In this document: one piece after another, positions 18,382 to 25,710 of the stretch
How the letters are laid out: each line of letters begins with the position of its first letter
Numbering within the stretch: position 1 is the stretch's first letter
Source: Affinundibacterium baiyunense
GTDB taxonomy: Bacteria; Pseudomonadota; Gammaproteobacteria; Burkholderiales; Burkholderiaceae_D
Direction of reading: 5' to 3'
DNA: 64,000 bases
NCBI RefSeq assembly: GCF_018139645.1
Contig: NZ_JAGSPM010000004.1
Location: 310,001-374,000, forward strand
Notes under the pieces: model-generated
The model's input: only the letters and a program-made list of their open reading frames with translations
Told to the model about the DNA's origin: nothing
Databases searched by the model: none
Translations under genes and position numbers: made by a program

Positions 18382-19032
18382 TTACGCGAATTTAGCGAGC
18401 ACATCAGTAATACTCAATCCCGCAAAATTCGGCAATACAAAATGCGCTTGATCGAGCACATTCGCGGCACCAATTCCCACCACTTTCATACCCGCGTGAC
18501 GCGCTGCTAAAACACCCGCAACTGCATCTTCAAACACAATGCAATCGCTAGCTGCCACACCTAACTCTTCTGCCGCTTTTAAAAATACTTCGGGATCTGG
18601 CTTTGCTTTACTCACTTTATTGCCATCGACAATCGCATCGAACTGATCGAGTAATTGAATGCGCTCTAATATCAGCACTGCATTCTTGCTCGCTGAACCC
18701 AAGGCTACTTTCATGCCTTGTGACCGCACTGAATGTAAAAATTCGGCTGCTCCTGGCAAGATTTCTTCTGGACCAATTTGCTGGATGTACTCCAAATACC
18801 AAGCGTTCTTACACACCAACGCAGCCTCAAACTCTTCCGCATTCAAGTGCTTATCTCCTAGGCGCAAAATCAACTTCAAGGATTCAATTCGACTCACACC
18901 CTTGAGCTGTTCATTGTCATGCTCAGTAAAATCAAACCCCAAACTGTTCGCCAAACGCTTCCACGCCAGATAGTGATATTTGGCGGTATCTACGATTACT
19001 CCATCGAGATCAAATATGCAGGCTGGTTTCAT
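18382..19032 (-). CDS. pgmB: Beta-phosphoglucomutase
   Basis: About 216 residues of the HAD superfamily. It interconverts beta-glucose 1-phosphate and glucose 6-phosphate, channelling the product of maltose phosphorylase into glycolysis. With the ATG at 19032, the nucleophile Asp8 and acid/base Asp10 fall in CIFDLDGVIVD at the positions known from Lactococcus PgmB. Other motifs are GSASKN (Ser), SKAKPDPEVFL (Lys) and FEDAVAGVLAA (acidic pair). A TTG at 19050 would add six residues and is less likely. It is the first gene of the operon, 107 bases before mapA, and lies behind two LacI-type operators at 19103-19150. Confidence 0.92.
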   Translation of the reverse strand: MKPACIFDLDGVIVDTAKYHYLAWKRLANSLGFDFTEHDNEQLKGVSRIESLKLILRLGDKHLNAEEFEAALVCKNAWYLEYIQQIGPEEILPGAAEFLHSVRSQGMKVALGSASKNAVLILERIQLLDQFDAIVDGNKVSKAKPDPEVFLKAAEELGVAASDCIVFEDAVAGVLAARHAGMKVVGIGAANVLDQAHFVLPNFAGLSITDVLAKFA

Positions 19033-19102
19033 AAGCTTAAGCGTCAACAAATTTAAATAAATGGCGCTCGATTGATTTTGCTAGAGTTTTCTCAATAACA
19101 AA

Positions 19103-19118
19103 TTCAAAGCGCTTTGGA
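19103..19118. promoter_or_regulatory. LacI-family operator, pgmB-proximal site
   Basis: TTCAAAGCGCTTTGGA, one base from a perfect 16-base palindrome with the central CG typical of LacI-family operators. It lies 71 bases before the pgmB ATG. Its centre is 32 bases from that of the second site, about three helical turns. The likely ligand is the regulator encoded at 47741-48739. Confidence 0.8.
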
Positions 19119-19134
19119 TTTATACAAAGTTTAA

Positions 19135-19150
19135 TTCAAAGCGCTTTGAA
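19135..19150. promoter_or_regulatory. LacI-family operator, pgmB-distal site
   Basis: TTCAAAGCGCTTTGAA, a perfect 16-base palindrome, the same sequence class as the site at 19103 and the pair upstream of the TonB receptor gene near 60.7 kb. Confidence 0.82.
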
Positions 19151-19329
19151 AAGTAAAGAAAAAAAGAGCGCCTTTTGTTGTTTTCTGCAATTACAAAGAG
19201 AAGGCTCAATCACCGTCTCAATAGAATCGAGCTGAAAAGGCAGCGCATTAAAAATCTTCAGCGGTAGCTTGAATTTAAATTGTTACATTATTGCAATTTA
19301 GAGTAATATTATTTATTGTAAATCTCTAG

Positions 19330-19464
19330 TTTTTTAGGCAATCAGGCATCACTCTCCCGTACGATGCACTGCTACTCGGCATCATCGTAGTCGGATTGAT
19401 ACAAAGCATAGGAATCTATTTTTTTGTCACTCTACTGGGCAAACAACTTCACAATCGCACATAA
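19330..19464 (+). pseudogene. Possible remnant of a membrane protein gene (C-terminal end)
   Basis: Within the 455-base gap between pgmB and the DUF2695 gene, a frame opened by a TAG at 19327 reads 44 codons to a TAA. It encodes a convincing hydrophobic helix (ALLLGIIVVGLIQSIGIYFF) followed by a polar tail. There is no ATG or GTG start, so it looks like the leftover end of a decayed membrane protein gene, or chance. I cannot name the family. The rest of the gap holds the two operators. Confidence 0.28.
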
Positions 19465-19487
19465 ATTGATTTGGAAAATTTCTTGTA

Positions 19488-19835
19488 ATGTTCCATCACA
19501 TTGATACGATTCAAATTATGAACAAAGCCAATAAATCAGCCCAAAAAGCCAAACTCAAAGCCTGGCGTGACGGTGAGCGCATGAAGGCGCAAAACTTGTT
19601 TCCCCTAGCTGATTCGAGATTACAAGAGTTTTTTGAGATGTTGGAAAAGCTACGAGCTAAGCACGGTTGCTTTCATGATATTCGACATGCTTTGCATGTC
19701 ATTCAAGCGATGCAGTTAGCAAAAGAAGACGCCGATAGATTACTCGATTGGTGCAATCAACATGGCGGCTATTGTGATTGCGAAATTGCTGCGAATACTT
19801 TTATGCATTGGCATGAAAATCGCGTTCGGACTTAA
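19488..19835 (+). CDS. DUF2695-like small protein
   Basis: A 115-residue soluble protein. The C-terminal part contains RLLDWCNQHGGYCDCEIAAN, matching the DUF2695 pattern in which a GGYCDCE motif follows a helix. The N-terminal third is rich in Lys and Ala. The start may instead be the ATG at 19518, which begins the Lys-rich segment; neither has a clear ribosome site. DUF2695 proteins have no assigned function and often occur among orphan immunity-like or stress genes. The two following genes, one Imm10-like, make an immunity-type island plausible. Confidence 0.6.
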   Translation: MFHHIDTIQIMNKANKSAQKAKLKAWRDGERMKAQNLFPLADSRLQEFFEMLEKLRAKHGCFHDIRHALHVIQAMQLAKEDADRLLDWCNQHGGYCDCEIAANTFMHWHENRVRT

Positions 19836-19879
19836 AAACAAACTTAACAGTTTCAATTTTCTGAAGTGAACTTCACAAC

Positions 19880-20842
19880 ATGAAATTACACATACTCGCA
19901 AAGTCTTACGATACTCATGGCGCACATAGTACGCTTTCCCCCATAGGCGATTTTCTACTAACTGATGCACCGAACTTTGGCGACGCAGTTGAAGAGATCA
20001 CGATCACACTTTGTTTTCATGATTCTGGTCCAGCAAAACGAAGTTTGCAGGGATTACTGGAACTACATCAGGCTTATCGCGCATCACTGCCCAAAGTCAC
20101 TTACCGAAAATCAAAACGACTTTTTGAAATTGAGATCGCCAGCGAATTAATGGATGGAAGAGATTGGAGATCTTCTGAAAAAATATCTCTTCCCTTATTT
20201 CAAGCTGGAGTCGAAGAAGTCTGTCACGCCTTGCAGTTAATAAAAAAACGGATCACTGCTGCGGATCAATTTGATGTTAGTGCTTTCTTAAACCACTGCG
20301 AGATAAAAAAGAACGAAGTACCGACATCACTCAACGCCCTGCAAAAATTACTGAAAGAATTAGAGATGCGCGCACAAGCAGCACTATCCAACACCTCACT
20401 CTGGGAAACCCTAGACGTTGACTGGGATTGCTTTCATCCAGATGCAATTCACACCCTTGATTCAGCATTTTTTTGGGACGACTGTGACGATTTCTCTCCG
20501 CATGGCAATGATACTGGCGCTGACGTACTAGCTGAATATTTGGAATGGGTAGAAGCACATCCAAAATCAAACCCGCTAAAACTACTTGAACTGCTCGCAA
20601 AACAATGGGGCTACGAATCATTTGCATCGATAGAAGAGGATGTTCGCGCAGATATGGTTCTCGCTTTAACGTTTTCCGAAATCAAAGTGAAAAACAAATG
20701 CGACGAGACTTTGCGAAAAATGGCACTTTCTGCACTTGAATGGCAAGGTCAACAAGCTGAGGCAGCGAAAGATTGGGAACATCGACTCGACAGAATCAAA
20801 TCAATCGAAATCATAGAGGATAAGTTACGCTCACTAAATTGA
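19880..20842 (+). CDS. Hypothetical protein
   Basis: A 320-residue soluble, acidic protein that I do not recognise. There is no signal peptide or membrane segment. The first half (to about 120) is predicted mixed beta/alpha; residues 120-175 and 265-320 are helical and charged, and the middle (about 178-225) is rich in Asp and Trp (TLDVDWDCFHPDAIHT, FFWDDCDDFSPHG). It starts 45 bases after the DUF2695-like gene and ends 61 bases before the Imm10-like gene, so it may share their transcript. The size and acidity recall polymorphic-toxin immunity proteins, but that is only an impression. Confidence 0.65.
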   Translation: MKLHILAKSYDTHGAHSTLSPIGDFLLTDAPNFGDAVEEITITLCFHDSGPAKRSLQGLLELHQAYRASLPKVTYRKSKRLFEIEIASELMDGRDWRSSEKISLPLFQAGVEEVCHALQLIKKRITAADQFDVSAFLNHCEIKKNEVPTSLNALQKLLKELEMRAQAALSNTSLWETLDVDWDCFHPDAIHTLDSAFFWDDCDDFSPHGNDTGADVLAEYLEWVEAHPKSNPLKLLELLAKQWGYESFASIEEDVRADMVLALTFSEIKVKNKCDETLRKMALSALEWQGQQAEAAKDWEHRLDRIKSIEIIEDKLRSLN

Positions 20843-20903
20843 CCCGACACAATCCATAACAATCCATGAACAAGCTACACATTCAGTATGAAGAGAACAT
20901 AAC

Positions 20904-21290
20904 ATGAGTACTTTCGAATTTCACGCAAATTGTGTTGTTACCCAAGACCCGAATTGCGAGGGTCATTTAGTGGGCTTCGCCGATCAAGATGCAGCACAAA
21001 TTTATTTGATGCTACAGCGTGCGTATGAGTACGACGAACAAGATCGCGAGCTTGGTATGGATACCTATTATGTCGAATGGTGTAATCAAGAGAATTCAGG
21101 TTATGGAGGCATTCGTCAATTCAGCTTACATCGTAACTTAGCAGAACTCGTATTCGATCCTGATGTCAGTGCAGAATTAGACGGTTTACATCAAGTATCA
21201 ATCAGTTTCGAGCTTGACGAAAATCAGTTTGAATTGCTCAAGCAAGCACTGCAAAAAATCTTTGAAAATAGCGACTGTTTAAAAATATAG
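20904..21290 (+). CDS. Imm10-family immunity protein
   Basis: A 128-residue protein with the Imm10 pattern: GHLVGFAD, then YLMLQRAYEYDEQDRELGMDTY, a YVEW..Q...SGYGGI segment and an alternating C-terminal strand-helix region. Imm10 proteins neutralise toxins of polymorphic or contact-dependent systems by binding the toxin domain. No toxin gene, Rhs or CdiA protein lies in the window, so this would be an orphan immunity gene, which may protect against toxins of neighbours. AAGAGAAC precedes the ATG. Family assignment is by motif only. Confidence 0.68.
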   Translation: MSTFEFHANCVVTQDPNCEGHLVGFADQDAAQIYLMLQRAYEYDEQDRELGMDTYYVEWCNQENSGYGGIRQFSLHRNLAELVFDPDVSAELDGLHQVSISFELDENQFELLKQALQKIFENSDCLKI

Positions 21291-21417
21291 ACGATCATTT
21301 CATCAGTTGCGCTGTGAAAAAAGCCTACAACACACACATGCAATCAAACATTCGCATGACTTTTCGATTCAGCTCAACCACAATTAGACTTTCCAACACA
21401 CATTTCGGAGTAGCTAT

Positions 21418-21804
21418 ATGAAACGCGTCACTGGCATAGGCGGCATCTTTTTCAAAGCAAACGATGCTCCAACTTTACACGCTTGGTATAAACGCCATCT
21501 TGGCATCGATGTACAGTCTTGGGGTGGCACCGCATTCTCGTGGTCTGATGAAGAAGGTAGACCGACTGGTGGCTCAACAATCTGGTCAATCTCGGCGAGA
21601 GAAAGCGATATGTTTGCACCTAGCTCCGCCGCTTTTATGATTAATTATCGCGTCGAAGATTTGCATGGCTTAGTCAAATTATTGAAAGAAGAAGGCTGTC
21701 AGGTGCTCGATAAAATTGATGAGTCCGAATACGGAAAATTCGCTTGGGTAATTGACCCAGAGGGAAACAAAGTCGAACTATGGCAGCCGCCAGAAGGTCA
21801 GTGA
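21418..21804 (+). CDS. VOC family protein (glyoxalase/bleomycin resistance fold)
   Basis: A 128-residue protein with the paired beta-alpha-beta-beta-beta modules of the vicinal oxygen chelate superfamily. Visible marks are the opening IGGIFFKANDAPTLHAWYKRHLGI and the closing FAWVIDPEGNKVELWQPP, where the last Glu is a usual metal ligand. The segment GGSTIWSISARESDMF lies between. Such small proteins bind or transform diverse substrates, so no specific reaction can be assigned. CGGAGTAGCT precedes the ATG. Confidence 0.85.
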   Translation: MKRVTGIGGIFFKANDAPTLHAWYKRHLGIDVQSWGGTAFSWSDEEGRPTGGSTIWSISARESDMFAPSSAAFMINYRVEDLHGLVKLLKEEGCQVLDKIDESEYGKFAWVIDPEGNKVELWQPPEGQ

Positions 21805-21901
21805 ATTTCATCACATTTCATTGCGTACAAATATCTGCTTGCGAGGTACCACTGAGCTGACCAAGGTTAACCATAGCTGCGTAAGTCTGTCTAAGGCGTA
21901 C

Positions 21902-21907
21902 TATAAT
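21902..21907 (+). promoter_or_regulatory. Putative sigma-70 -10 box for the OB-fold gene
   Basis: A perfect TATAAT lies 33 bases before the ATG at 21941. No good -35 hexamer is found 16-18 bases upstream (GCGTAA at that position), so the promoter is only partly supported. Confidence 0.5.
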
Positions 21908-21940
21908 GCGAACCCATTTGATTTTCAGGAGTCTTTATCT

Positions 21941-22249
21941 ATGATCGATGCATTAATCGCTGGACGCCTACACGGGATTGCCGAACAGAGAACAGGCCAT
22001 GCTGGTTCTATTTACGTTACTTGTAAAATCAAAGCGATGACCGATGATGGTGACAATATTATTTGCAATGTCATTGCGTTTCATGACGCCGTTTGTGCCC
22101 ACCTACTACAACTAGAAGATGGTGCAAGTGTCAGTTTATCAGGTGCGCTAACACCCAAGGTCTGGACTGATAAGCAAGGCAATGTGCGCCCTGCCTTGGA
22201 TTTGGTTGCGCACAGCATACAAAAGCTAGCTGCACGCAAAGACAATTAA
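21941..22249 (+). CDS. Single-stranded-DNA-binding-like OB-fold protein
   Basis: A 102-residue protein resembling a short SSB: an opening ALIAGRLHGIAEQRT, central strands SIYVTCKIKA and NIICNVIAFHD, and LEDGASVSLSGALTPKVWTDKQGNVRPALDLVAHSIQ, which matches the fourth and fifth strands of SSB OB folds. It lacks the acidic C-terminal tail through which housekeeping SSB recruits partners and is about 70 residues shorter, so it is a paralogue rather than the main SSB. The frame stays open upstream into the VOC gene, but AGGAG placed 8 bases before the ATG decides the start. A bidirectional terminator follows immediately. Confidence 0.78.
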   Translation: MIDALIAGRLHGIAEQRTGHAGSIYVTCKIKAMTDDGDNIICNVIAFHDAVCAHLLQLEDGASVSLSGALTPKVWTDKQGNVRPALDLVAHSIQKLAARKDN

Positions 22250-22294
22250 AAAACGGCGACTTTGAACTGAAGCTCAATCATGTCGCCGTTTTTT
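22248..22294. terminator. Bidirectional terminator between OB-fold and glycine-zipper genes
   Basis: AAAAAACGGCGAC at 22248-22260 pairs exactly with GTCGCCGTTTTTT at 22282-22294. It gives a T run on both strands and sits between convergent genes. Confidence 0.88.
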
Positions 22295-22324
22295 CTTAGA
22301 GGAATTCTAAAGATTTTCTACAGA

Positions 22325-23044
22325 TTAATCGTTACGAACCAAGCGTCCACCAACAAGTTTCACGCGATCACCACTACGCCATTCAGGTTCGCTCTCTGAT
22401 TTTAAAGTACGCACTTCACCGTTTTCCATCTTAACGCGAACCTCATATGTGATTCGTGTACTGCGGCTCTTTTCTATTTCATTACCCGCATAACCACCAC
22501 CAACCGCACCAGCAACCGTCGCTAACTTACGGCCATTACCTCCGCCAATCTGATTGCCGATCACGCCACCGATCACCGCTCCAGCGACTGCGCCGACGCC
22601 ACTTCCTTTTTCTGCTTTTTGTTCAATACTGCGTACAGACTCGACCGTGCCGCATTGAAGGCAAATCGGCTTCTCAGATTTTTCTGCATTAGAATTGGAC
22701 GAATTTTTCTGCGATGCTGCTTGTGTAGAATTTTGATTCGCAACCTTGCCTTCTGTCTTGATCGAACTCTGCTTTCTATCAGGAGTAGCTGTAGGCTGAA
22801 CAACTTGTGCTGTCGCGGATTTTTCAGCATTCTTTACATCAACCATCGAAGCATCAGCTACATTAGAAACTTTGCCGTTCTCGCTTACATTCGCAATCTG
22901 CTGATTAACCTCAGCCTTAGGCTCGCCATTCGAATTGGGTAACAGACCTGTCATCGCAGCAACACCCACCAAACTGAATACAATGACAGAGCCAGCGGCG
23001 ACTGCAATTAAGGGATGAAGAGATTTTTTCTGTTGATCACTCAT
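22325..23044 (-). CDS. Glycine-zipper 2TM domain protein (SlyB-like)
   Basis: A 239-residue envelope protein. A single membrane helix near residues 11-33 is followed by a low-complexity Ser/Lys/Asn/Gln linker (about 40-125), then CLQCGTVESV and a glycine zipper pair (VGAVAGAVIGGVIGNQIGGG and AGAVGGGYAGNEIE) at about 145-190, and a beta-rich end (YEVRVKMENGEVRTL). This is the rickettsial 17 kDa antigen/SlyB domain found in outer-membrane and periplasmic proteins. There is no lipobox, so it is probably held by the inner-membrane helix rather than by lipid. It is monocistronic. Confidence 0.85.
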   Translation of the reverse strand: MSDQQKKSLHPLIAVAAGSVIVFSLVGVAAMTGLLPNSNGEPKAEVNQQIANVSENGKVSNVADASMVDVKNAEKSATAQVVQPTATPDRKQSSIKTEGKVANQNSTQAASQKNSSNSNAEKSEKPICLQCGTVESVRSIEQKAEKGSGVGAVAGAVIGGVIGNQIGGGNGRKLATVAGAVGGGYAGNEIEKSRSTRITYEVRVKMENGEVRTLKSESEPEWRSGDRVKLVGGRLVRND

Positions 23045-23210
23045 TTTGTACTCGTTTTGTAGTTAGAAGTAAGAGTTTAACGGTAATACCTGATGCCTGG
23101 TTGACTAACATAAACCTCGACCAATTGATCTCACAAGAGATATCGATGTTGAACTCTATACAAAACTCTCATAAGATGCGAGTCTCACTGTTTTATTTAT
23201 AAGGATTTCT

Positions 23211-25379
23211 ATGTCCCTACATCCATGGTCCGTATTAGGCGCCACATTCGTAATTGCATTAAGCTCTTCCGCCAATGTCAATTCTCAAACAAACGTGCCT
23301 CCAACAGTTCAAGCACCAATGACAACGATGCCTGTTCCCCCAATCGCAGCAAAATCCAATTGGTCTGAAGTGCGTCACGGCGAAACCGTGACCGATGATT
23401 ATCGTTGGTTGCAAAAGAAAGAAGACCCCAAGGTCATCGACTATTTGAATGCAGAAAATGCCTACACCCAAGCAATGACATCTGGCGTGCAAGCACTTGC
23501 TGATAAGTTGTTTGCTGAGACCAAAGGCCGCATGAAAGAGACCGATTTATCGGTACCTGTACGTCGCGGAAAATACTACTACTATTCACGCACCGAAGCT
23601 GGCAAACAATATGGAATTAATTGCCGTCGCCTTGCTGACGCCAAACTCAACTATGACGAAAAGGCGGTTGAAGAAGTCTTGTTAGACCAAAATGAATTAG
23701 CAAAAGGACAGAAATTCTTCATGGTGGCGGGCACTTCCGTTAGTCCAGATGATCGTTATTTAGCATATCTGACCGATACTACTGGTTATCGTCAATTCAA
23801 ATTACAAATCAAAGATTTGAAAACCGGTGAGCTACTCAAAGATACAGCCGAGCGAGTCACTAGTATGGCGTGGGCGGCAGATAACAACACTATGTTCTAT
23901 GTGCAGGAAGATGCAACGACCAAACGTTCTGATCGTTTATTCCGTTTGACACTGGGCGACAAAGCGACCGAAATTTATCATGAAAAGGTTGAACAATTTA
24001 GCATTGGCGTTGGTACAAGCCGAGACCGTAAGTTCATTCAATTGCAAGCATACGCAACGGATACCAGTGAAGCGTGGTTACTACCAGCGAATCAACCGCA
24101 AGCAAATTTTAAATCGGTGTTGGGACGTGAAAAAGGACATCGTTACAACGTAGAACATCGCGATGGAAGCTTATATATCCGCACCAATAAAAATGCAAAA
24201 AATTTCCGCATTGTTACTGCACCGCTGGCAAATCCAACTGAGAAAAATTGGAAAGAAGTGGTTAAACATGATGACAATGTCTTGGTTGGCAGCTATGAAG
24301 TGTTCCGAGATTACTTAGCCGTTACCGAAAAAACACAGGCATTGAACCGTACCCGCATCTTCAATTTCAAAACCAAACAATGGAAGAGCGTACAGTTCAA
24401 TGATGAAGTGTATTTAGCAAATAGCGCAGGTACACCTGAATTCACTGCACAAAAATTGCGTATGTCTTACCAATCTCCAACCACTCCACCAATGGTGATG
24501 GATGTAAATATGGCGACCGGTGAACGCACGATCTTGAAACAACAAGAAGTTGTTGGTGGATTTGATGCCAGCAAATATGAAGCACGTCGTTTGTGGGCGA
24601 CGGCTAAAGATGGTGTCAAAGTGCCTTTATGGGCAGTCTACAAAAAAGGCGTTAAATTTGATGGCACCGCACCTACACTATTGTACTCATACGGTAGCTA
24701 CGGCATTTCTACCGAAGCGACTTTTGCGTTGAACCGCTTAAGCTTGCTTGATCGTGGCGTGATTTATGTACAAGCACACATCCGTGGTGGTACAGACTTA
24801 GGTGAGCGCTGGCACGAAGATGGTATGTTGATGAAGAAGAAAAATACCTTTACCGACTTCATCGCCGCCGCAGAATTTTTGATTCAAGAAAAATGGACTA
24901 GCAAGGATAAATTGATTATTCAAGGTGGTAGTGCTGGTGGTTTATTGATGGGTGCGGTCGTAAATATGCGTCCTGACTTATTCAAAGCGGTCCATGCTGC
25001 GGTGCCATTCGTCGATGTCATGAACACCATGATGGATGCTAGTTTGCCATTGACCACGGGTGAATATCTAGAGTGGGGTGACCCAAACAACAAAGCGGCT
25101 TACGACTACATGCGCAGCTATTCTCCTTACGACAATATCGAGAAAAAAGCCTATCCAGCGATGTTGGTCACGACCGGTTTAAATGACAGTCAGGTGATGT
25201 ATTGGGAGCCTGCAAAATACGTTGCTAAATTACGTGCGCATAAAACGGACAATAATCCGCTGCTATTGAAAACAAATATGGCTGCTGGACATGGCGGCGC
25301 GTCGGGGCGTTACGATGCAATTAAAGAAGGTGCATTTAATTTTGCTTGGATGCTGTCGCAATGGGGTATCACGGAGTAA
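23211..25379 (+). CDS. S9 family oligopeptidase B-like prolyl oligopeptidase, secreted
   Basis: A 722-residue serine peptidase. The N-terminal half is the seven-bladed propeller; the C-terminal alpha/beta-hydrolase domain carries the nucleophile Ser574 in GGSAGG, Asp659 in GLNDSQVMYWEP and His694 in AGHGGASGR. These motifs fit oligopeptidase B, which cuts short peptides after Lys or Arg. An N-terminal hydrophobic segment (about 6-22, ending near ANVNSQ) suggests export, whereas the E. coli enzyme is cytosolic. AAGGATTTCT precedes the ATG. It is a single gene with its own terminator. Confidence 0.9.
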   Translation: MSLHPWSVLGATFVIALSSSANVNSQTNVPPTVQAPMTTMPVPPIAAKSNWSEVRHGETVTDDYRWLQKKEDPKVIDYLNAENAYTQAMTSGVQALADKLFAETKGRMKETDLSVPVRRGKYYYYSRTEAGKQYGINCRRLADAKLNYDEKAVEEVLLDQNELAKGQKFFMVAGTSVSPDDRYLAYLTDTTGYRQFKLQIKDLKTGELLKDTAERVTSMAWAADNNTMFYVQEDATTKRSDRLFRLTLGDKATEIYHEKVEQFSIGVGTSRDRKFIQLQAYATDTSEAWLLPANQPQANFKSVLGREKGHRYNVEHRDGSLYIRTNKNAKNFRIVTAPLANPTEKNWKEVVKHDDNVLVGSYEVFRDYLAVTEKTQALNRTRIFNFKTKQWKSVQFNDEVYLANSAGTPEFTAQKLRMSYQSPTTPPMVMDVNMATGERTILKQQEVVGGFDASKYEARRLWATAKDGVKVPLWAVYKKGVKFDGTAPTLLYSYGSYGISTEATFALNRLSLLDRGVIYVQAHIRGGTDLGERWHEDGMLMKKKNTFTDFIAAAEFLIQEKWTSKDKLIIQGGSAGGLLMGAVVNMRPDLFKAVHAAVPFVDVMNTMMDASLPLTTGEYLEWGDPNNKAAYDYMRSYSPYDNIEKKAYPAMLVTTGLNDSQVMYWEPAKYVAKLRAHKTDNNPLLLKTNMAAGHGGASGRYDAIKEGAFNFAWMLSQWGITE

Positions 25380-25428
25380 CACCGACCCAGAATCACTCTA
25401 ATTTTTTCGAGATAAATTAGAGTCTGAA

Positions 25429-25457
25429 AATGCCAGCCTTAGTGCTGGCATTTTTTT
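25429..25457 (+). terminator. Intrinsic terminator after oligopeptidase gene
   Basis: TGCCAGC at 25431-25437 pairs with GCTGGCA at 25444-25450, followed by seven T. A second AT-rich hairpin (ACTCTAATTT with AAATTAGAGT, 25395-25423) lies just upstream. The remaining sequence to 25710 has no convincing gene; it should hold the P450 promoter. Confidence 0.85.
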
Positions 25458-25710
25458 ATCTCAAATCGATTGAACAAGATCGCCACAACAGCATCGCTAG
25501 CTACTCCCAACACTGCGCACAAAGTAAAACCCAATATCGACCGCGCACTACATCCCACAAAGAGTGCTTTAGCCTCATTTAAAACAACGGCTACTCAAAA
25601 AGTATTGATAAAAATAGACATTTATTTACCCATACATTACTCTGCGACTTAAAACCGTGCCTAAAAAGCATATTTTAAAAACACAAAAATAAATCGTCAG
25701 GGAGATCACT

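Noticed and set aside
25470-25652. A 60-codon plus-strand frame before the P450 gene, considered as a possible MNIO precursor peptide
   Set aside because: It starts with TTG, has no ribosome site and contains no cysteine, so it is not a plausible MNIO substrate.
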